Source: CAZTII01 sp964613305
GTDB taxonomy: Bacteria; Bacillota_I; Bacilli_A; Erysipelotrichales; Erysipelotrichaceae
Assembly: GCA_964613305.1 (NCBI GenBank)
Contig: CAZTII010000064.1
Coordinates: forward strand, 1 to 9,707
Direction of reading: 5' to 3'
DNA length: 9,707 bases
The notes beneath the pieces were generated by a model, which was not told the DNA's origin, did not search any database, and saw only the letters and a list, made by a program, of their open reading frames with translations. Every line of letters begins with the position of its first letter. Position 1 is the first letter of the stretch. Positions 1 to 6,965 of the stretch are shown here, piece by piece. A program made the position numbers and the translations under genes.

Positions 1-16
1 TCCAATTAGCTGATTT

Positions 17-44
17 ATTATACCACATCCCACTGTAAGTTCAA
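17..44 (-). promoter_or_regulatory. Sigma-A promoter downstream of pbpB, firing off the left edge
   Basis: Read on the minus strand there is a -35 hexamer TTGAAC (39-44), a 16-base spacer and a consensus -10 TATAAT (17-22). The -10 is preceded by TG one base upstream (TGGTATAAT), giving an extended -10. It lies just after the pbpB stop codon and points out of the window. It probably provides extra transcription for the next gene, which in many dcw clusters would be mraY, but that gene is not visible. No intrinsic terminator separates it from pbpB, so read-through from the mraZ promoter is also possible. Confidence 0.65.
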
Positions 45-55
45 CTTCAATTTTT

Positions 56-2338
56 CTATTCCAAACTCACTTCAATTTCAACATCTTTCCCAACAAGCTC
101 ACCCTCTTGAATACTTTGGCTAACAACATGGCCATTTCCTTTAATTGTAAAACCATTTCGGGTGATAGACCACAATGACCCAACATCTTTTTTAGTCCAA
201 CCAAGTAAGGATGGCATAACCCAACTTGACGTATCCGTTTGTAAAAAGATTTTTTCATTTGTTTTTACTGGATCATTATAATGAGGAAATTGATCAATGA
301 CTGTTTTTCCTTGTCCTAATACGATAATATTATTGCTGATTGATGATAACTTGTTGACACTATAGTCCAATGAATGATTCACTAAATTAGGCATAGAATA
401 CGTCGAAATAGTGCCATTTTCTAATACGCCATCTTTTTCTATTACATTAGGAAGCAAATCGCTATGATGATCTAAGTTATACGTCATTGCGACTTTACGA
501 AGTAACATTTTAATTGGTTCCGTTTTATAGTGAGCATTACGGTCATACTTTGCTTGAAAGGCATAATAAACCATGTATTTTGGATTATCAGCCGGTAGTG
601 CTGCCATTAGTGAAATAATCGTAACACCGGATTTATAACTACCACCTACCGCTAATTGGGTTGTTCCGGTTTTAGCCATAATATCCGTTTCTGGAATACG
701 ATAATGTTTCGCCGTTCCATCGTCTTGCATCGCTACTTTCCATAAAATTTCTTGTAATTGTTTCGCTGTATCACTAGTGATTGGTGTACCAACTACTTCA
801 CGGTTATTTTGAACAATAACATTGCTTGGATTGTATGGATCACGCACACTTTCCACAACGTATGGTTTTACCATTTCACCATTTCCAAACACCGCTGAAT
901 ATGCCTGCATTAGCTGTAACATCGTTACTGTAGAACCTTGACCATATGATAACGCTAATTTTTCAATTGGCCACGTATAGTTTTTCTTTCCAACTTCTTC
1001 TTTCATTCCTTCTGTATTAACTTTTTGGAAAAAATGAAAACGATTTAAATAATCTTCATATATTTCTGGAGTAATCAGTTCGGTGATAACTGAAGAAGCA
1101 ATCGCATTCGATGAATAAATAAGACCATAATCATAACCAATATCACCCCAATTTTTATATCCAGAGTTGGTTATACATCCTAAACCGCCACTAGCCACTC
1201 GATAAGGATCGCGATTATTCGCACTATAACAAAAAGGCCCTGAATATACGGTTTGATTTCCATCATATTTTCCTTCATTGATTGCCGCAGCCCATGCGAA
1301 TGTTTTCATCGTTGATCCTGGTTCATAAGGAAGTTGTGAACCATAATTATTATAATCGGTAATGATAAGTTCATTTGGATCAAATGAAGGAGATTGTCCC
1401 CATGCAAGTATTTTCCCACTGGAAATTTCCATCACTGAACCCCACACTCGCTCTGCACCAAAGATACTCACTGTTTGTTTAAATGATTGTTCCATTGTCT
1501 CTTGAATACCACGATCTAGGGTTAAATACACATCATTGCCATTAATACTGCTCGTTTCTTCCACTTTCATGCCCGATAAAATATTACCTTTTTGGTCCGC
1601 TTGATACCATCGATATCCATCTGTCCCACGTAAATACTCATCTAAATCTTTTTCTAATCCCATTTTACCAACAACGCTAAGGTGAGATTTTTTATCATTA
1701 TCGACAGATTCTTCCGCTTGCGCATAACCAATTAAATTCGATGAAAAAACACCCATCGGATAACTTCTTTTAATCGATGAGGTAAATTCTATCCCTGATA
1801 ATCGACGTGTTGGATTAGGATTTTCATCAGTAGGTTTTGTATCATTATCTTTAATACGAATACTCTCTATTTCTTCTTTTGTTGCTTTTGATAAGTTTCT
1901 TCCAACATTTCCAAGTTCAGTCTGAACATTTGGAATCTTTTCTCCTTTGTCATTTACTTGCTTTTTATTCAACAATTGAAAAATCGTTTCTTCATCGCCC
2001 TTTAAAATAGGCGCTAATAAAGAAGCATACAATCGTGGATCATCCACATATGCTTTTCTATTCTTCGAAGCCGAACGATTTTCGTCTAAATAACAAATAA
2101 TATTGTATGTTTTATTATCTTGTACAATCACATTGCCGTTTTTATCAAAAATATTACCACGTGTCGCTTGTATTATTTCTGTTTTAATGTTTGCCTGATC
2201 TGCATATTGTTCTAAATCTTTTTGCGACAACAAATGAACTTTTAATATTGTCACGTAAAAAACATTAATCGCTACCACGACTAAAAACAACAACGACACG
2301 ATAAAAACAATAAAAACACGTATGTTGTTTTTCTTCAT
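56..2338 (-). CDS. pbpB: Division-type class B penicillin-binding protein (FtsI/PBP2B/PBP2x-like) with two PASTA domains
   Basis: This 760-residue protein is a septal peptidoglycan DD-transpeptidase that cross-links wall material made by its SEDS glycosyltransferase partner FtsW. It has a short cytoplasmic N-terminus and one membrane anchor (about residues 7-30). An extracellular pedestal domain follows (about 55-250), then the transpeptidase domain with the three expected motifs: STMK with catalytic Ser342, SSN at 409-411 and KTGT at 556-559. Two C-terminal PASTA-like repeats lie at about 648-702 and 706-759, the layout of PBP2x and PBP2B. Two cysteines (370 and 388) flank a short insertion between STMK and SSN; a disulfide there is only a guess. 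The start lies two bases after the ftsL stop with a weak ribosome site, so translation is probably coupled. A SpoVD-type sporulation PBP is possible but less likely in this dcw position. Confidence 0.95.
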   Translation of the reverse strand: MKKNNIRVFIVFIVSLLFLVVVAINVFYVTILKVHLLSQKDLEQYADQANIKTEIIQATRGNIFDKNGNVIVQDNKTYNIICYLDENRSASKNRKAYVDDPRLYASLLAPILKGDEETIFQLLNKKQVNDKGEKIPNVQTELGNVGRNLSKATKEEIESIRIKDNDTKPTDENPNPTRRLSGIEFTSSIKRSYPMGVFSSNLIGYAQAEESVDNDKKSHLSVVGKMGLEKDLDEYLRGTDGYRWYQADQKGNILSGMKVEETSSINGNDVYLTLDRGIQETMEQSFKQTVSIFGAERVWGSVMEISSGKILAWGQSPSFDPNELIITDYNNYGSQLPYEPGSTMKTFAWAAAINEGKYDGNQTVYSGPFCYSANNRDPYRVASGGLGCITNSGYKNWGDIGYDYGLIYSSNAIASSVITELITPEIYEDYLNRFHFFQKVNTEGMKEEVGKKNYTWPIEKLALSYGQGSTVTMLQLMQAYSAVFGNGEMVKPYVVESVRDPYNPSNVIVQNNREVVGTPITSDTAKQLQEILWKVAMQDDGTAKHYRIPETDIMAKTGTTQLAVGGSYKSGVTIISLMAALPADNPKYMVYYAFQAKYDRNAHYKTEPIKMLLRKVAMTYNLDHHSDLLPNVIEKDGVLENGTISTYSMPNLVNHSLDYSVNKLSSISNNIIVLGQGKTVIDQFPHYNDPVKTNEKIFLQTDTSSWVMPSLLGWTKKDVGSLWSITRNGFTIKGNGHVVSQSIQEGELVGKDVEIEVSLE

Positions 2339-2340
2339 AG

Positions 2341-2646
2341 CTATTGTCCGTTTGAAATGGTTACGATATTTCCTTGATTTAATGATAATCCCGCATCATT
2401 TGCGATCGCTACAACACGATCTTGTGTACTTAACTTATTAATTCTACTTTGCATATCTTCATTATCAAGTTTAAGCACACTAATTTTCTTTTCAACATCG
2501 TTGTATGCTACAGCTAATGAATTGTTAAATGTTCTTAAAAATAAACTCGTTGAAAGCCAAACGATGCTAGCCATCATAAAAATTAGTAGTGATAATACTT
2601 CTAAACGTAATCTTCTAACCTTTTTTACTTTGCGATATCGAACCAT
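2341..2646 (-). CDS. ftsL: Septum protein FtsL
   Basis: This is a 101-residue bitopic membrane protein. The N-terminus is very basic (residues 2-14, rich in Lys and Arg) and cytoplasmic. One transmembrane helix spans about residues 16-37, and an extracellular coiled-coil follows (about 45-75, leucine/isoleucine spacing in a charged helix). The size, topology and place between rsmH and pbpB identify FtsL, which with DivIC/FtsB and DivIB/FtsQ activates septal wall synthesis. FtsL proteins conserve little sequence, so the call rests mainly on architecture and context. The ATG overlaps the rsmH stop by one base (TAATG), and a good Shine-Dalgarno AAAGGA precedes it inside rsmH. Confidence 0.88.
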   Translation of the reverse strand: MVRYRKVKKVRRLRLEVLSLLIFMMASIVWLSTSLFLRTFNNSLAVAYNDVEKKISVLKLDNEDMQSRINKLSTQDRVVAIANDAGLSLNQGNIVTISNGQ

Positions 2647-3581
2647 TATTCTTTTATCCTTTCCAATATACGTAATTTAGCGCTCTTAGAGCGACTATTT
2701 ATTGTGCATTCTTCGTCACTTGCCACAATTGGCTTATTATTTACTAAGCGATAACTCGGTGTTGGTAATTGATGAGGTAATAAAGGAATACGCTTATCCA
2801 CTATTTCCACGCTACTCGCTTTTTTAAACACATCTTTTACAATTCTATCTTCCAAAGAATGAAAGGTAATAATACAAAATCTTCCATCTACTGAAAACAT
2901 TGACACAACTTCTTCAAGACACTGTTTTAATGCTTCTAATTCTTGATTCACTTCGATACGAATCGCTTGAAATGTTTGTTTAGACGGATGTCCTTTTTTA
3001 GAAAGTTCCTTACTAGGCATCGATCGTTTTATAATATCCACTAATTCAAACGTTGTTTCAATCGGTTTTATACTTCTCTGTTTTTCAATATTACGAACAA
3101 TTGATTTAGCAAACTTTTCTTCACCATAATCAAAGATAACTTTCACTAACTGTTCATACGAATAATTATTAACTACTTCATATGCACTTATTGGAGAACT
3201 GCGGTCCATACGCATATCAAGTCGAGAATCAAAACGATAACTAAAACCACGATCACCATCATCAAATTGTGGTGATGAAACTCCTAAATCCAACAACATA
3301 CCATCAATGTGACAAATATTATTTTTATCTAAATATTGTTTCACATTGCGAAAATCATCATGAACTAACGTTACTTTATCCAAATAATCGTGTAATACTA
3401 CCATCGATTCTTTTATCGCTATATCATCTTTATCAAAACTATACAAGTGACCATTTTTTAATCGTTTCGCAATTTCTAAACTATGACCACCACGACCACA
3501 TGTTCCATCAATATAAATTCCATCTTCTTTAATGTTTAAGCCATCAATACATTCCTTCAACAATACACTTATATGACTCAT
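2646..3581 (-). CDS. rsmH: 16S rRNA (cytosine(1402)-N(4))-methyltransferase RsmH
   Basis: This 311-residue, full-length protein is the SAM-dependent methyltransferase that modifies N4 of C1402 in the 16S rRNA decoding centre (older name MraW). The SAM-binding loop DGTCGRGGHS is at residues 25-34. The family signature DLGVSSPQFDDGDRGFS begins at residue 98, HPSKQTFQAIRIEVNQEL is near 198-215, and FHSLEDR at 240-246. The helical insert between the two halves of the Rossmann fold is present. The ATG shares four bases with the mraZ stop (ATGA), so the two are translationally coupled, as in most dcw clusters. Nothing appears truncated. Confidence 0.97.
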   Translation of the reverse strand: MSHISVLLKECIDGLNIKEDGIYIDGTCGRGGHSLEIAKRLKNGHLYSFDKDDIAIKESMVVLHDYLDKVTLVHDDFRNVKQYLDKNNICHIDGMLLDLGVSSPQFDDGDRGFSYRFDSRLDMRMDRSSPISAYEVVNNYSYEQLVKVIFDYGEEKFAKSIVRNIEKQRSIKPIETTFELVDIIKRSMPSKELSKKGHPSKQTFQAIRIEVNQELEALKQCLEEVVSMFSVDGRFCIITFHSLEDRIVKDVFKKASSVEIVDKRIPLLPHQLPTPSYRLVNNKPIVASDEECTINSRSKSAKLRILERIKE

Positions 3582-4006
3582 AAATATTCCGTTACTGATT
3601 CAATGAACGTTTCAAATCCTTCATTGATCATTTCATCCATTTCTTCCCAACGCTCTTTTGACCAAATTTCAACGATATCATTAGCCCCAACAACAACACA
3701 TTCTTTTTCAAGATTTCCTTCTTGTAATAAGAATGGAGGTAATTGAATACGACCTTGACTATCAATTTGACATTCTGTCGCTTTAGATGTAAAGCCACGA
3801 ATATAATTTCTTACTTCTCTTTTTGTTTTTGGAGCAGCTTCTAGTTTTGCAAGGAATTTATTCCATCCATGTTGAGTATAAACACTTAAACAACCATCAA
3901 GTCCTTTGGTCACAATAAAAGTATCTCCCAACTCTTCACGAAACTTAGCAGGAACGATTAATCGATTCTTAGAATCTAAGTTATGCCAATATGTACCCAT
4001 GAACAT
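3578..4006 (-). CDS. mraZ: Transcriptional regulator MraZ
   Basis: MraZ is a ring-forming DNA-binding protein of the AbrB/MraZ fold that controls the dcw operon it heads. The 142-residue product has two tandem half-domains, each with the family DxxxR motif: D11-R15 (DSKNRLIVP) and D82-R86 (DSQGRIQLP). The start is set at the ATG giving MFMGTYWH, which matches the usual MraZ N-terminus and follows a G-rich ribosome site (GGGGGA, six to seven bases upstream). In-frame GTG codons at 4028 and 4025 would add eight residues, but they fall inside the operator repeats and are unlikely starts. It is the first gene of the cluster and is probably autorepressed through the four GTGG repeats just upstream. 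Confidence 0.96.
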   Translation of the reverse strand: MFMGTYWHNLDSKNRLIVPAKFREELGDTFIVTKGLDGCLSVYTQHGWNKFLAKLEAAPKTKREVRNYIRGFTSKATECQIDSQGRIQLPPFLLQEGNLEKECVVVGANDIVEIWSKERWEEMDEMINEGFETFIESVTEYL

Positions 4007-4016
4007 AACAATTCCC

Positions 4017-4050
4017 CCACTTTCCACCACTTCAAACCACTTTATACCAC
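4017..4050 (-). promoter_or_regulatory. MraZ operator: four GTGG direct repeats at 10-bp period
   Basis: On the minus strand GTGG occurs at 4047-4050, 4037-4040, 4027-4030 and 4017-4020, exactly one helical turn apart. The best copies read AAAGTGG, twice exactly and once as GAAGTGG; the promoter-proximal copy reads TTGGTGG and is weakest. Known MraZ sites are short G-rich direct repeats with 10-bp periodicity (TGGG-type in E. coli, AAAGTG-type in mycoplasmas), so this fits a self-operator. The array starts just downstream of the -10 and runs into the mraZ ribosome site, so bound MraZ would cover the initial transcribed region. Confidence 0.85.
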
Positions 4051-4052
4051 CA

Positions 4053-4080
4053 ATTATACGTTTTTATACGATTTTTGCAA
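4053..4080 (-). promoter_or_regulatory. Promoter of the mraZ-rsmH-ftsL-pbpB operon
   Basis: On the minus strand a -35 hexamer TTGCAA (4075-4080) is separated by 16 bases from a perfect -10 TATAAT (4053-4058). Transcription would begin near 4046, within the GTGG repeat array, leaving a leader of about 40 bases before the mraZ ATG. It lies downstream of the terminator of the preceding gene, so the dcw cluster is an independent transcription unit here. Confidence 0.8.
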
Positions 4081-4127
4081 CATATTTTTGAATATTGTCA
4101 CAACAATCGTTTTTTTATAGAAATTAC

Positions 4128-4155
4128 ATAAAAAAAAGAAGATTTTTCTTCTTTA
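4128..4155 (-). terminator. Intrinsic terminator after the unrecognised gene at 4153-4878
   Basis: On the minus strand an 8-bp stem AAAGAAGA / TCTTCTTT (4147-4154 with 4135-4142) encloses a four-base AAAA loop and runs into a T tract (4131-4138). It overlaps the TAA stop codon of the upstream gene. The stem is A+T-rich and so modest in strength. It insulates the mraZ promoter from upstream transcription. Confidence 0.7.
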
Positions 4156-4878
4156 ATTGACTAATTCTCCTGAAATAATTCGATACGTTATATTACCTTC
4201 ATCCTTTAAAACATAGCGCCACTTTTCAATCGACTCTTTAAAGTCATCAACTGTACTTAAAGTCGAAACTTTGTTGTTTCCTTTTCTATCGTATATAAAA
4301 CTAGCTTCACTATCATTGTACAATTCATCAAATCGACGTGCTTCCACAATAATATTTCCGTTTTTTTCACTAACTGAATCAATTAGTAGTACACCAAACT
4401 TTCTACCTGCATTCATTCCATCATCACGCAAGCTTTTTAATGTTGAAACATTTCCATCATAGTTTAATTGAAACGATGAATTTTCACTGTTTTTCATACT
4501 ATCACCTCGATTCAATAAACTTCTCATCATCTTATTCCATTGAAAAGTAGTGATGATACGATTATCTACTTTTTTATTAACATAAATGACGTTGTGATCA
4601 TCGTCATAATGATTTTCTTTCTCATCACTATTTTCAAATAATAACGAAGTTATAGCTAAAGAAATCATCATGTCATCATTTAATATTAACTCATTCACCG
4701 AAGAAAACGATTGTTTACTCATTGTCATCAACAATAAACTATTCGATAATTTATCATCATACGTTACATTTTGAATTACTCGTTGTTTTTCTTTCTTTTC
4801 AGATTGAAAAACCATACAATCTTCCATTGTTTTACTTATCTGGTACGTAATAAAAAAAGTATCAATCCATCGTTCCAC
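4153..4878 (-). CDS. Hypothetical protein, probably the 3' part of a frameshifted lipoprotein gene
   Basis: I do not recognise this 241-residue product. It is charged and mixed alpha/beta in character, with an acidic, polar middle and no signal peptide or membrane helix of its own. The only usable start in frame is a GTG at 4878, which has no Shine-Dalgarno. The frame is open upstream to 4986, giving about 36 further residues of plausible protein (including VELEQELIQAIAKKQ) that overlap the end of the preceding lipoprotein gene in the -1 frame and have no ATG, GTG or TTG. One extra A in the AAA run at 4972-4974 would join the two frames smoothly. I therefore infer a C-terminal half separated by a frameshift (real mutation or sequence error), although independent translation cannot be excluded. 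Confidence 0.55.
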   Translation of the reverse strand: MERWIDTFFITYQISKTMEDCMVFQSEKKEKQRVIQNVTYDDKLSNSLLLMTMSKQSFSSVNELILNDDMMISLAITSLLFENSDEKENHYDDDHNVIYVNKKVDNRIITTFQWNKMMRSLLNRGDSMKNSENSSFQLNYDGNVSTLKSLRDDGMNAGRKFGVLLIDSVSEKNGNIIVEARRFDELYNDSEASFIYDRKGNNKVSTLSTVDDFKESIEKWRYVLKDEGNITYRIISGELVN

Positions 4879-4961
4879 TGTTTTTAGTGATTTACTATCT
4901 TCTAATGCTTTATTATAAATTTGCGATTGTTTCTTTGCAATCGCTTGAATTAACTCTTGTT

Positions 4962-5411
4962 CTAACTCAACTTTAGTTGAATTTCGTTATAAAACGATAA
5001 TTCATTATTCTCCGCAACAATATAATGTGAAGAAAACGATCCTTTTTCCGTTGAAAGAAGTTCACCAACAATTTCGTCATTTTTACTATTAATTTGATAA
5101 TTAGCTTCTTTATCCAATCCATTATGATGATAAGCAATTGGATAGTTACCGGTATAATTATATCGCACCCAACTATTATCTAATGCTTTTTCAACGCTAC
5201 TACGATTACTATTTACAACATAAAAATTATTTTGAACAAAAAAATCATCTATCTCACTAGTTAATTCACTTTTATGTTTCTTATAATATTCTTGAAATTG
5301 TTGTTCAATTGTCATTTCTTTTTCTACTGAATCTTGTTTCTTCATGTTATTTTCTTGCATTGTACAACTACAAAGAAATATACTCATTAAAACTACTATT
5401 ATTTTTTTCAT
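4962..5411 (-). CDS. Putative lipoprotein (N-terminal part of a probably split gene)
   Basis: This 149-residue product begins MKKIIVVLMSIFLCSC: two lysines, a hydrophobic stretch and a lipobox LCSC, so Cys16 is the likely lipidated residue after signal peptidase II cleavage. The mature part is hydrophilic and rich in Lys, Glu, Ser and Asn, and I recognise no domain. The ATG at 5411 is chosen because GATGAGG stands a few bases upstream; the in-frame TTG (5426) and ATG (5423) lie in or before that site. The protein ends NEIQLKLS just where the -1 frame continues into the next open frame, with no terminator between. A possible extended -10 (TGATACAAA, 5428-5436) is too weak to call. It sits unusually between yceD and mraZ. 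Confidence 0.65.
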   Translation of the reverse strand: MKKIIVVLMSIFLCSCTMQENNMKKQDSVEKEMTIEQQFQEYYKKHKSELTSEIDDFFVQNNFYVVNSNRSSVEKALDNSWVRYNYTGNYPIAYHHNGLDKEANYQINSKNDEIVGELLSTEKGSFSSHYIVAENNELSFYNEIQLKLS

Positions 5412-5469
5412 AATATACCTCATCAAGTTTGTATCAAATAAATCAGTAAAAATTCTTACACAATTGAAA

Positions 5470-5498
5470 GATAAAAAAAAGTGATTTTACTCACTCTT
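5470..5498 (-). terminator. Intrinsic terminator after yceD
   Basis: On the minus strand the stem AGTGA / TCACT (5491-5495 with 5480-5484) has a six-base loop and can extend by a few weaker A-T and G-T pairs into the following T tract (5473-5480). The yceD TGA stop lies inside the stem. It marks the end of the hydrolase-yceD unit and leaves no room for a co-transcribed rpmF. Confidence 0.6.
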
Positions 5499-5994
5499 CT
5501 TCTGCTTTAAAGTTTTTTAATATCGATAGACGAGGATCTCCTTCTTTTTGTTGGTCATAGTCCCCTTCTTTAAAAATACGCCAACCATCTCCTTGAGGAT
5601 ATTCTTCTAATCCTTCATCCACAACTTTTAAAGGAGCTTCATTTAATATAAGTTCTCTTATTAGTGGTTCTAAATCAAGTTGTTCACCTTTAATGATGAT
5701 TGTTTCTTCATCATCAACTTCATCAAATGAAAACATATATTCTTCACTAATATTACAATCTACTTCCACATCAACGTTACTGATAGCGCATGGACAAACA
5801 TACACCCCTTCAATATGAAGACGACATAAAAAACTATGGGTATGAACAACTGGTATAAAACTGCCACGAACAACCATTTCTTCACATGATTTTAAATAAC
5901 TCAACGTAATACTATCACTATCAATAATCAATTCATCTTCCCAATCCATTTGACCATCCAAATGAATAAGTTCACTTTTATCCCATTTCATCAT
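5491..5994 (-). CDS. YceD/DUF177 family protein
   Basis: This 167-residue protein belongs to the DUF177 (YceD, B. subtilis YlbN) family. The family is linked to 23S rRNA and large-subunit metabolism, and its genes usually sit next to rpmF (ribosomal protein L32). Recognisable features are the N-terminal MKW, the central CPC cysteine region followed by alternating hydrophobic and acidic residues (67-90), a DLEPLIRELILNEAPLKVV segment at about 107-125, and the C-terminal DPRLSILKNF motif (153-162). It is highly acidic, as is normal for the family. Its first ATG overlaps the hydrolase stop (ATGA); the next codon is also ATG, and the family norm (MKW) favours that one at 5991. The usual downstream rpmF is missing. 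Confidence 0.85.
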   Translation of the reverse strand: MMKWDKSELIHLDGQMDWEDELIIDSDSITLSYLKSCEEMVVRGSFIPVVHTHSFLCRLHIEGVYVCPCAISNVDVEVDCNISEEYMFSFDEVDDEETIIIKGEQLDLEPLIRELILNEAPLKVVDEGLEEYPQGDGWRIFKEGDYDQQKEGDPRLSILKNFKAEEE

Positions 5995-6884
5995 TGTTCT
6001 TTTTCCTTACTATTTTCTAATAACCACACATACACATCATTATAAACAAGAGAATGTTTATGTTCATTTAATATTTCATGACGCATATCAGGATAAACGA
6101 TCGATTCTATGGATGTATATCCTTGTTTCTCTAAATGATGAATTGTATCGTTTAACCCTTTTGTTCCACCGGTACATGGATCATCTTCGCCACTCAACAA
6201 CAAAATACTGATTTCTTTATTTGTTTTTTTACTTCGTTTGCTACGACAACTATCACGCATTCCCCAAAATAAATCATAATAGCCACGGCTTGTAAATGTA
6301 AAACCGCACAACGGATCGGCTTCAAATTCCATCACATTGTCAGCATTATAACTTAACCAATCATTATCACATGTTGGTTTTTCAATACCTTTATTGAAAG
6401 AACCAGTAGATAATTGACGCAATAGTTTACTGCGATATTTATCCCCTTTAAAGAAACAAATAAGTTTAGCTAGTAGTAATGCTAGTGGAATTAAAGGATT
6501 GTAGTTTGGTGGTCCACTTAAAATAACACCATCAATCTCATCATCGAAACGTTTCAACATAGAACGTGCTACTAAAGAGCCCATGCTATGGCCAAATAAA
6601 ATAAATGGTACACTTGGTGGATATTCGTTTTTTATGCTTTCCATAATATAACGTGCATCTTCTACTACTTTTAGCCAACCATCTTTTTCATCAAAATAAC
6701 CTAATTCACCACCACCGTGTCCGCGATGATTATACGTTACAACGACATATCCATTTTGACATAAAAACCTCGCAAAATTATCATATCGTTGACTATGCTC
6801 ACTCATACCATGGAGAATTAAAATAATGCCTTTAGCATAGTCTACTGGTCGATATATGTTGCAAGCAATGTTAAATTCACTCAT
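5991..6884 (-). CDS. Alpha/beta hydrolase, monoacylglycerol lipase / lysophospholipase family
   Basis: This is a 297-residue cytosolic serine hydrolase of the Hydrolase_4 (PldB/monoglyceride lipase) type, expected to hydrolyse monoacylglycerols or lysophospholipids, though the substrate cannot be told from sequence. The oxyanion-region motif HGMSEHSQRY starts at residue 25, and YNHRGHG lies at 51-57. The nucleophile elbow GHSMG carries Ser100, the acid is probably Asp235 in SGEDDP, and the base is His269 in the typical DMRHEILNE context. A cap region lies between about 125 and 205. There is no signal peptide. The ATG follows a near-perfect GGAGGAAA ribosome site, and the stop overlaps the yceD start by four bases, so the two are co-translated. 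Confidence 0.92.
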   Translation of the reverse strand: MSEFNIACNIYRPVDYAKGIILILHGMSEHSQRYDNFARFLCQNGYVVVTYNHRGHGGGELGYFDEKDGWLKVVEDARYIMESIKNEYPPSVPFILFGHSMGSLVARSMLKRFDDEIDGVILSGPPNYNPLIPLALLLAKLICFFKGDKYRSKLLRQLSTGSFNKGIEKPTCDNDWLSYNADNVMEFEADPLCGFTFTSRGYYDLFWGMRDSCRSKRSKKTNKEISILLLSGEDDPCTGGTKGLNDTIHHLEKQGYTSIESIVYPDMRHEILNEHKHSLVYNDVYVWLLENSKEKEQ

Positions 6885-6904
6885 ACATTTCCTCCATTTA
6901 TACT

Positions 6905-6933
6905 ATAATACCACGAAAAGTTTTTTTTGTACC
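6905..6933 (-). promoter_or_regulatory. Promoter of the hydrolase-yceD unit
   Basis: On the minus strand a -10 TATTAT (6905-6910) is preceded by TG in the extended -10 position (TGGTATTAT), with a poor -35 GGTACA at 17 bases (6928-6933). Transcription would start near 6898, just before the GGAGG ribosome site. It is back-to-back with the tmcAL promoter in an 81-base divergent intergenic region. Confidence 0.5.
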
Positions 6934-6940
6934 TTCTTTA

Positions 6941-6949
6941 TGATAAAAT
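6941..6949 (+). promoter_or_regulatory. Extended -10 promoter of tmcAL
   Basis: TGATAAAAT on the plus strand is an extended -10 element; no good -35 is visible 17 bases upstream, where the sequence is a T run. Transcription would start near 6956, leaving only about ten bases of leader that contain GGTGA, the probable ribosome site. The element lies inside the reading frame's upstream extension, which supports the later start at 6966. Confidence 0.4.
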
Positions 6950-6965
6950 GATTGCGGTGATACAT

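Noticed and set aside
67..258. Minus-strand open frame of 63 codons inside pbpB
   Set aside because: It lies in an alternative frame of the second PASTA domain with no ribosome site.
3269..3532. Plus-strand open frame of 87 codons
   Set aside because: It is antisense to conserved RsmH coding sequence and lacks a ribosome site; the translation is low-complexity His/Tyr/Leu, typical of an antisense shadow.
3906..4091. Plus-strand open frame of 61 codons
   Set aside because: It is antisense to the MraZ N-terminus and spans the dcw promoter and operator.
4962..4989. Programmed -1 ribosomal frameshift joining the two lipoprotein frames
   Set aside because: No X-XXY-YYZ slippery heptamer and no obvious downstream pseudoknot are present in the overlap, so a mutation or sequence error is the simpler reading.
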